The notes below the pieces were generated by a model, which was not told where the DNA came from, did no database searches, and saw only the letters and a list, made by a program, of their open reading frames with translations. From Parachlorella kessleri (lineage: Eukaryota > Chlorophyta > Trebouxiophyceae > Chlorellales > Chlorellaceae), in the NCBI GenBank assembly GCA_001598975.1, contig BBXU01002308.1:1-15080 (forward strand): a stretch of DNA of 15,080 bases. The letters are read 5' to 3'. Position 1 is the stretch's first letter, and each line of letters opens with the position of its first letter. Position numbers and translations under genes: made by a program. This document shows positions 8,818 through 15,080 of this stretch, piece by piece.

Positions 8818-11800
8818 ATGATCAAGCTAATGAATGGACTCTGTCGGCAGCGATCGTTTGCCACGCTTCGCATCTCGCCTCTGGCAAAGGCCCCACGTCT
8901 TCGCCAGGTTGTATACACACGCAGTCAACCACGAGGCTGGCGCCGACCTTCGACCACTGAAGAGGGGCTTGGCGCTGCAGCCAGGGTTCGACAACAACCT
9001 GTATCGCAGGCCAGGCGGCTGGCAGTGGTTGCTGGTGCTGGTTATGATAACCCTGCTAGCCAAGGACGAGCTACACAAGATGGCCAGACCAAGTGGTTGC
9101 AGGGCTTCAGCCAAACCCTGGTAACCGTGCTCAGGTGAGGACCGTCTGTCACAGTGAGCTCTGGACAGCACACCGCAGGCCTACCTGTTTAACTTTACGC
9201 GTCTTAGCCAAGCTGCGAGACTTGCCGTTGAGGTCATTACGACCTTATAGGACAGAAGGAAGGCACACGTGCCAAGAAACCCTGTCCCACCACGCTGCTA
9301 TTGTTGCAGGCGGGTCTTGGTGGCTGCCGCTGCCGCTGCAGCGCTGGCCGCAGCGCTCATAGCACCGGCGCCCTACATCATCAGTCACCCAGCAGGCCTC
9401 GCGACTACTCTGGGGCTTGTCAATGCTGTGGCCCCTGCCGCCGTGAGGGTGGAGTCGGTGTCAGCAGGCTGGGGCAGGCCTCTGGTGGTCGAGGGTTTGG
9501 AGGTATCAGAATGCGTCGGCGGCAGGGTGCTGGCAACGGCAGAGCGTGTGCGCACGGTACAGCCACTGTGGCAGGTGGCCACAGCACAGCTGGGCATGAG
9601 CCGCAGCTCCATGCCGGCTGCCACAGCAGGCAGGTCAGGCACAGCAGCACCAGCTGACATCATCATCAGTCAGCCCCAGGTGGACTGCAGCCTTAACCTA
9701 GAGGGTCAGCTGAGGGTGGTCAGCCTCCTGCAGCAGGCAGGGCTCGTTAAGTCCCCCCCACCGCTACAGCTTCCTGGGGGAGCTGGTCAGGCAGCTGGAC
9801 CGCTGCAACAGGGCAGTTCTGGTTCAGTGGCTATGCCTGAAGGGCGAGCGGCGCGGCACAGCAGCGGCGGTGGTGTGGCGGGAGCAACAGAGGAAGAGAC
9901 CTCGGCGGAGGAACGAGAGGGGGGTGATACAGACGAGGAAACCTGGTCCGTAGGGGCACAGCAGGGCAGCTCAGACCCGAGCACCCTGCCTTCCCCCACC
10001 TCCAGCAGCAGCAGCAGCAGCAGCAGTGACGGCGGGAGCAGCAGCAGCAGCAGGGGCAGCAGCCGGCTGGGGCAGCTGCGCGGGTTGCTGAAGCGGGGCC
10101 AGCTGCAGAGCTCAGAGGCGCTGGCAACCCCTCCTCCCATATCACCCAGCTTCCTCGAGGCCCAGAGCCCTGTGGCGTTCACTGGGGAGCTGCGCAGCCA
10201 AGCGCTGCACGTCTACCTGGCAGACGGCACTCTAATCGTGCCGCAGGAGATCAGGTAGGCGTCCACATGGATATAGGGAAGTAAAATGTTATTGATATAG
10301 GGAAGTAAAATGCTACACCAGAAATGACACATGATGTGGCCGCAGGAGGTCAGGTAGGCTTTCCTTATGATGTGAAGAGGTTCCTAAGCTACCACAAGCA
10401 AGGCACAGGGGGCAACCTCGCCCGCTAGCTCTGCACCGCCAGGCCATGAGTGTGGGGCCAGCAGAGCCGATGACACTCTTACTCGGCTAGACTGGGTCTC
10501 CAGGCCGTCATTGCAGCTCTTGCCAAGTCATGTGGTCCACAAGCCTCGCTACCTGCTGCGCTTCTGGCCCAATTTCCACCCGCTAGCTTGAGACATCAGG
10601 AGCCCTGCTGCTGCAAGCCTGCCACCAACCTGCGCTTGCTTGTAGCCCGTACTCCTCCTTGGTCCAGGAAGCTCCCAGGGTGACTCACTACCTTTCACAC
10701 GTGTGTTCTGCAGGGAGCTGCTGGGCCGCCACATTCACGTGGAGGTGCTCCAGGGGGCTGCCGCCATCCAGGAGGCCGCAGCAGATTCAGCGGCCGCGGC
10801 GGCCGAAGTCGAGGCTGCGGCGCAGCCTTCCGATGGCGGCCAAGCTGCTGTGTTGGGCGCTCTAGACACTGGAGATTTGGGTGCTGTAAGCTTTGCAGAT
10901 GCCAGCTGGGCGGCCCGCTTGCCTGAGCAGCTCCCCAAGGGCACAGGTAGGACATGAGCATCGGGACCCTGGTACAAGAAAGGGGCCATTGGCATCTATA
11001 GAGTAGTCCACGTGTGTATTATTGATGCCCATGGTGCATGCGGGCCCCTGGTACCCACCTGACAGCTGATTGCAACTGCAACTACAGCACACATATGTAT
11101 TATACATTCATATCCGGTACACTACTTTTTTCTTATCCATGGTGCAGGCAAACCCTTGGCACCCGTTGCCTTCAGAGTTGACTCGGAGCTAATGCAACTA
11201 AATGTCGAAGGCTGGCAGACCAGCCGAGGCTACACACTAGTGAGAGGCCCAGCCACTGCAAGCATGGAGTTCACTCCGGCACTCTCAAAGTGAGCTGGTC
11301 CCCTGCCTGTCGTCCTTGCCACAAGTTACGTAAAAAAGTTAACCCCCATGGCGTGGGGGTAAGCAGAGATAGCAGAGCACTGTTTGTGCTATGTCCATTG
11401 GCGGGTCAGAGTGGAGGCACGGGAGACGCAGCAGAGGGTAGGGCCTCAGCGCTGTGTGCCGACACTTAGGGTCAAGCAACAGGGACAGTTGTAGCGTTGG
11501 CTGCTTCATTACGTGCAGAGCCGCCACAACTCCCGCTGGCCTGTGCTTCAGGGCTGCTAGCCCTCACTCCCCTGATCATTGCTGAGCGAATCAGACAAAG
11601 CTCCTGCGGACGTGACCGTGCGACATTTCATGCACTCAACATCCTTCAAGAACAGCCGCATTGTAGGAGTTGTCCTGCTTCTTCTCTGTTACCCTTCCCT
11701 ACTTCCAGCAGGTTCCTCCTGACCCCCCAACCCCCCCTGTGTCATGCATTGCCAGCCGCCTGCACGACCAGCACGCTGTGCCTGCCTCCCGCCGCTGGAC

Positions 11801-13747
11801 TTGACACCCCCACTTGCCCTGTGACTGTTTCCACCCCCTACAGGTACCTGCTGGGACGGCTCAACCCCCTGCTATCCAACATCGTCAGCCTGCGCGGTCA
11901 GCGTGCTGTGGCTGCCTCGCTGCTCCCCCACGGCGCCCTGTGGCCCTCCTCAGGGGTGGACCTTCGCCTGGAGCCGCTCAGTGTGGTTGTGGAGCAGGGG
12001 GAGGTGCTGACAGACGCGCTAGCAGCCGCGAGGCTGGGGGACAGGTATTACCTAAATTACCTAACCTATATGTTACTTAAACTAAGGTGTATGGAGCAGG
12101 GGGAGGTGCTGACAGACCCGCTGGCAGCAGCGAGGCTGGGAGACAGGCAAGTAGGAAGGATGTGACCGAAGCTGCTGACCTGCAGCTTGTGAGTCGAAGC
12201 TGCTGAGCAGTGGTGTCTTTGAATGGGGGTTAGGTTGGCACTTTGGGGTATCATGGGGAAGCGCTGAGGGGTGTGCGAGGCTGCGGCAAGAGTCCGGTTT
12301 GTGTGATGTGTGCCGGCTTGTGCAGGGAGGATGGTGCAAAGATTTGCTCACTGACCATTGGTGGTTGCCCATAGTTTCCCTCACATTAAGGGATTGTTCC
12401 ATGGGGTCCGTCTTGAGGTGCGATGCGTGTTTATGTGCCACACTTGCCTGCTACAGCCGCCTGGCTCGAGTTGGCACCTTGGAGGCCCAGATTTCCCCCC
12501 TGGAAGCACAGATAGATGCCAGCAGCGGCAGCGTGGAGACCCGCAGGCTGGACCTCTGGCTAGGTGGGTGGCCCATGTGGATAGTCGGGGTGAGAGTTCA
12601 TAGGCAAGTCAGCATCCCCAAGTGGCCAGTCTAGGTAGACCGTCTTCCCTGTTTAGTGTATATCTCCCTCGCAGGGCTCGCTTGCACTGGCTTCTTTGTT
12701 GAAGGCTGCCCAGTAGCAGTCCTTTTACACTGGGCCTCGGACTGGATTGCAATGTATTAGGGTGGGATGGGCTCGGCCCCAAACTAGCCTTGTACCCGCT
12801 GGGGTGGTCAAAGTGTGATGCCTGGCGCCTTGATCCGACCCCTACCGCCGCAGCAACCTCGGTGTGCAGCAGGGGTGGGCCGGGGTTGTGTTGTCATCAT
12901 GTAGAGAGCGTAGTTTTGTGCAGGCTGACCTGCCACTGATGTTTCAGCTGCCAGGCTTGGCTACAAGGCATTACTTATAGACGGAGGGGCCAGAGCATTG
13001 CATGTCATGCCCGATTACATAGCAGAATGTGGGTGGGATGCTGCGTCTCCCGTCTGCAGCTACCAAGGGCAGCAGCAAGTTTCATTTGGCCACGTGGGGC
13101 CGGGCCAACCTCCGAGAGAGTGGCACCGTGGATGTGACCCTGTGCATCGCTGGGGACACCTTGGAGCAGCTGCTCGGGCTGGAAGGCTTGCCCGATGGCT
13201 TTGGAGTCCCCATGCACGTGCGGGGCACGGCTAGAGGCGTGCGGCTGAGCGGTGTTGGCAGGTGCGTAGGGACCGCCCCTACTGCTGGGGCAGTGTCTAG
13301 GGCGCGGCAGGTAGCGGCTCCTGTTGGGTCGCGTTTGCTGCCTGGTAGGCTCCGGTAGGTCCTGATGCTCCTGCCACGGCCGGTAGACTTATGCCACACC
13401 TAACGGTGGTAACAGTATCGTTGTCTTCATCAAGGGTGCCACAGCCTTCACTGTTGTGGCTCAACCGCGGCCTCCCTGCAAACAATGGGGCCGGCTGCTT
13501 CAGTAACACCAGGCCATGACTGCCAGGCAACTCGCTGTAGCGCTGCGCGCCCTGTCTTGAGTTCTGCCGTGCATCCTAGCACTGCAGGGCCTCCCGGCAA
13601 GTGGGGTTGCTGCTCCTGGAGCAGAAGGCTTCCACCAAGGCAGCCAAGGGGCTGGAGCTGCCCTCGCTGCTGCAACGGGAGCTGCGGCAGGGGCTCAAGC
13701 GCTACGGGCCGGACCTGTCATTCCGCATGCCGCCGCCGCTGCAGTAG
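8818..13747 (+). CDS. AsmA/TamB-like membrane-anchored protein, predicted plastid envelope
   Basis: Eight exons are proposed: 8818-9134, 9310-10254, 10714-10946, 11148-11289, 11844-12044, 12457-12563, 13060-13261 and 13588-13747. Phases match at every junction and give 768 residues. Residues 1-105 are rich in Arg, Ser, Ala and Gln with few acidic residues, like a transit peptide; ATGs at 8644 and 8830 are other possible starts. Residues about 108-130 (VLVAAAAAAALAAALIAPAP) form one transmembrane helix. Next comes AAVRVESVSAGWGRPLVVEG and IIISQPQVDCSLNLEG, the usual opening of AsmA-like proteins. An acidic, Ser-rich linker follows (about 300-360). Later segments, such as LLGRLNPLLSNIVSLRG, IDASSGSVETRRLDLWL, FHLATWGRANL and GDTLEQLLGLEGLPD followed by GVPMHVRGTARGVRL, fit the repeating beta-strand pattern of this group. 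Members include bacterial AsmA/TamB and plant TIC236, which act in lipid transport or protein translocation at envelopes. At 768 residues it is far shorter than TIC236, so a separate AsmA-like family is likelier. Assignment is by pattern, not search. Confidence 0.7.
10001..10065 (+). repeat. AGC microsatellite coding for a serine tract
   Basis: Two runs of AGC codons (about 10003-10026 and 10037-10051) separated by GACGGCGGG code for two Ser runs in the linker of the AsmA-like protein, around residues 335-360. They follow an acidic stretch (EEETSAEEREGG). Such runs vary in length between strains and usually mark a flexible linker. Confidence 0.9.
10243..10360 (+). repeat. Duplicated exon end and splice donor 99 bp apart
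   Basis: The exon end GCCGCAGGAGATCAG with donor GTAGGC at 10255 recurs as GCCGCAGGAGGTCAG with GTAGGC at 10354. The frame closes at once after the first donor (TAG at 10256-10258), so only the first donor gives the full protein. Between the copies lies a 24-bp tandem duplication containing GATATAGGGAAGTAAAATG, at about 10269-10316. Confidence 0.85.
11290..11843 (+). other. Intron of the AsmA-like gene with long open frame
   Basis: This 554-bp intron begins GTGAGC and ends CCCTACAG. Its 3' part is open in the same frame as the following exon, from about 11497, which produces a misleading 222-residue open frame. The intron part is Cys/Pro/Thr-rich and lacks AsmA features, while splicing at 11843 keeps phase 2 and joins PALSK to YLLGRLNP. 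Confidence 0.6.
11990..12146 (+). repeat. 102-bp-spaced, in-frame duplication of exon end with a second donor
   Basis: The 55-bp exon end 11990-12044 (encoding EQGEVLTDALAAARLGD) is repeated at 12092-12146 with about five substitutions. The first copy is followed by the donor GTATTA; the second by GCAAGT, a good GC-type donor. The offset is 102 bp, exactly 34 codons, and the DNA between the copies is open. Using the second donor would add 34 residues without changing the downstream frame. Confidence 0.9.
12564..13059 (+). other. Intron of the AsmA-like gene
   Basis: The donor is GTGGGT and the acceptor is GTCTGCAG, joining phase-1 exons so that RRLDLWL runs into TKGSSKFHLATWGRANL. A second acceptor at 12946-12947 opens a frame of about 28 residues that lacks a convincing donor. 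Nothing else is recognised. Confidence 0.55.
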
Positions 13748-13886
13748 TACTAGTAGTCGCGACGACCCTGACATAGCAGACGTAGCTGGGAGGGGTGGAA
13801 GGAAGGGAAGCCCACAGGTGTTCAGCTTGAACTTGGGGATTCGGGACATTAATGGCTAGTAGTTGTAGGTCATCAACGACGGGAGA

Positions 13887-13891
13887 TTACA
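13887..13891 (-). terminator. Candidate poly(A) signal TGTAA for the multicopper oxidase gene
   Basis: TTACA on the plus strand reads TGTAA on the minus strand, about 397 bp past the oxidase stop codon. It lies beyond the plus-strand TGTAA at 13922, so the two mRNAs would overlap at their 3' ends if both sites are used. Confidence 0.35.
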
Positions 13892-13921
13892 GCTGCAGCG
13901 GAATGCCTGGTGGCGGTACGC

Positions 13922-13926
13922 TGTAA
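13922..13926 (+). terminator. Candidate poly(A) signal TGTAA for the AsmA-like gene
   Basis: It lies about 175 bp after the stop at 13745-13747. This is the nearest plus-strand copy noticed; 14140-14144 is the alternative. Confidence 0.45.
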
Positions 13927-14287
13927 GACTAGGAAACGGGAAGCAGAGCAACCCATCAGCAGGGAAGCCAAGGGAATGAATGGCAGGCCTTAGATATGAG
14001 AAAACTCACCAAATGCCTGGTACTCTGAAGTTTGTTTCTAGTAATGGAAGTGCATACATAATCATAATCACAAGACTGCAAACAAAAAATGGCAAGACAA
14101 GAATATGCGTGCTAGCCACTAAACCCAAGACCTAAAGCCTGTAAGAAGCAAACAGTCATCTTGTGTTTCACATTTCGAGGTAGCCATCCTGGGCGCGATA
14201 TAGCTAACCGAGGTAGTCACCCAGATCTAATCCTGAGTCAGCACATCTGTTCCTGGGGCGTAAGCCAATGCCACCTGGACATCTCAA

Positions 14288-14810
14288 TCAAACCGTGAAA
14301 GTCCCGGGCACCGGCGGCTGGTAGCTGCTGCACCTCTCAGGCTGCTTTTCGTCATACCCCGGGCAGGCATACTTCACCACCTGCAGATTCCACAGCAGCA
14401 CCTTGGCAACACAACAGGTCCGAGACCCAAGCATGCTCGGGGGTAGTTGGGTGCTGCTGGTACTGCACACGGTGTCTCAACCACCCAGGGGGCTGGCACA
14501 GCATCCTCCCCGTGCCCGGTGCCCTGCCGCCCTGGCACCGCCCCACTGCGCTTGCCACCACAGCCTGCCTCGACGTAGCTTTGCCACAACAAACACAGCT
14601 CCATGCGAGTGTTCGGCAACCCTCGCACTTGTTGGGCGCGGCATGCCTTGTGTGGCCTTGCAACCGCCTCAAAGTGGACAGTGAGACCGCCAGCACATAA
14701 AGAGGGGCCCCAAGTACAATCGTGCAAAAGCATGCTAAGCACTACGTGTGGGGCGATCCCACCTTCATGCAGCCCTCGTCCTCGTGCGCAAGCCTGTGGC
14801 AGTGCATGAC
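14288..14810 (-). CDS. Multicopper oxidase, C-terminal exons (5' part outside or unresolved)
   Basis: Two minus-strand exons are supported: 14810-14763 (16 codons) and 14380-14288 (30 codons plus TGA at 14290-14288). Both have CTGCAG acceptors, the first has an AAG|GTGGG donor, and they join in phase 0. The first exon encodes VMHCHRLAHEDEGCMK, which matches the terminal HCHxxxHED-G-M motif of laccase/bilirubin-oxidase-type multicopper oxidases. In that family the two outer His and the Cys bind or link the type 1 and type 3 copper sites. The second exon codes for a short tail with CPGYDEKQPERC, whose two Cys could form a disulfide. The enzymes oxidise metals or phenols with reduction of oxygen to water and are usually secreted. 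Upstream exons should lie on the minus strand beyond 14810. The position usually held by an axial Met or Leu reads Cys here, followed by Met. Family call is firm; substrate is unknown. Confidence 0.75.
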
Positions 14811-15080
14811 CTGCAGCACATAATCCCGTAAGGGTAACCTCCACTGACAGCTGTGCTGCAGACGCTCTCCCTGGCAAGGCATGCTAGCCTTCAGACACAA
14901 AAGCGGAGCAGGGTGGCCACGGGCACCTGCCTGTCAAGAGACCTACCATTGCGGCAGCATAAACAAGAGAGCATCTGACGAGTGGCCACAACAAAGTGCA
15001 GATGCCCATCCTTGCCATCAGCGGCACCCACCCACAACGTCCGGGGAGAGAGGGCGGAGGGGGGGGTCGGGGGTACCACC
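14811..15080 (-). other. Upstream part of the multicopper oxidase gene, exon unresolved
   Basis: On the minus strand this stretch should be intron plus possibly one exon. An open segment at about 14940-14895 reads VPVATLLRFCV, faintly like the strand before the terminal copper motif, but the usual linking residues and a clean donor are missing. Another open segment towards 15080 reads GKDGHLHFVVATRQM and is not recognised. No firm exon is claimed. Confidence 0.3.

Larger units (their letters stand above)
13748..14287. other. Convergent 3' region between the AsmA-like and multicopper oxidase genes
   Basis: Both flanking genes point into this 540-bp stretch. It holds no supported gene; part of it (about 13970-14160) is noticeably more AT-rich than the exons. 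TGTAA for the plus gene is at 13922-13926, with another copy at 14140-14144. The only minus-strand TGTAA noticed (TTACA on plus) is at 13887-13891. Confidence 0.5.

Noticed and set aside
9787..10182. 131-residue minus-strand open frame rich in Leu, Pro and Ser
   Set aside because: It is the antisense of the AGC/GGC-rich AsmA-like exon; the Leu runs are complements of the Ser codons.
12948..13035. Possible exon ARLGYKALLIDGGARALHVMPDY in the AsmA-like gene
   Set aside because: It has a fair acceptor but no convincing donor that restores the phase for the 13060 exon, and skipping it gives a continuous family-like sequence.
14288..14470. 60-residue minus-strand open frame starting with Met at 14470
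   Set aside because: Only the last 30 codons are the oxidase exon; the upstream part, including that Met, is intron 5' of a good CTGCAG acceptor.
14374..14877. 167-residue minus-strand open frame as a separate protein
   Set aside because: It runs through the oxidase intron in a frame that does not encode the HCH motif; the conserved exons use another frame.

Overview
This window is nuclear DNA from a green alga, most likely of the Chlamydomonadales. All genes are broken by spliceosomal GT-AG introns of about 70 to 760 bp. Introns and intergenic DNA are rich in simple and tandem repeats, exons are GC-rich, one protein carries an AGC-coded serine run, and the algal poly(A) signal TGTAA lies downstream of each gene. 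No bacterial operon, tRNA, rRNA, CRISPR array or intact transposon is visible. The exact genus cannot be told from the sequence; a Haematococcus-like alga is a guess.

Layout: (1) positions 1-499 are probably intron; 500-2073 (+) holds the 3' end of a ZPR1-type zinc-finger protein gene in about five exons, with the zinc fingers lying upstream of the window. (2) 2074-2899 is intergenic, with a 21-G run, a hairpin and TGTAA motifs. (3) 2900-8410 (+) is a ten-exon gene for a SirB1-domain/TPR protein of the plant type; splice phases close to a 482-codon frame including the stop. (4) 8411-8817 is intergenic. (5) 8818-13747 (+) is an eight-exon gene for a predicted plastid, membrane-anchored AsmA/TamB-like protein; the exons join to exactly 769 codons including the stop. 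(6) 13748-14287 is a convergent 3' region. (7) 14288 to at least 14810 (-) is the 3' end of a multicopper oxidase gene, recognised from its terminal copper-ligand motif.

The four genes look like ordinary neighbours, not a functional cluster. ZPR1 is a housekeeping translation/nuclear factor. The SirB1 and AsmA-like proteins both have basic, Ser-rich N-termini that suit plastid import. The oxidase is a redox enzyme.

The most unusual property is at DNA level. At several exon-intron boundaries the exon end together with its splice donor is duplicated in the downstream intron: four or more decaying copies after 7078, one copy after 10254, and one in-frame copy after 12044. A 73-bp tandem duplication also lies just before the acceptor at 8164. 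The copies look like a series of local duplication events that create alternative donors and lengthen introns. Gene models here were built by hand from splice motifs, phase and family similarity, without transcript data or searches.
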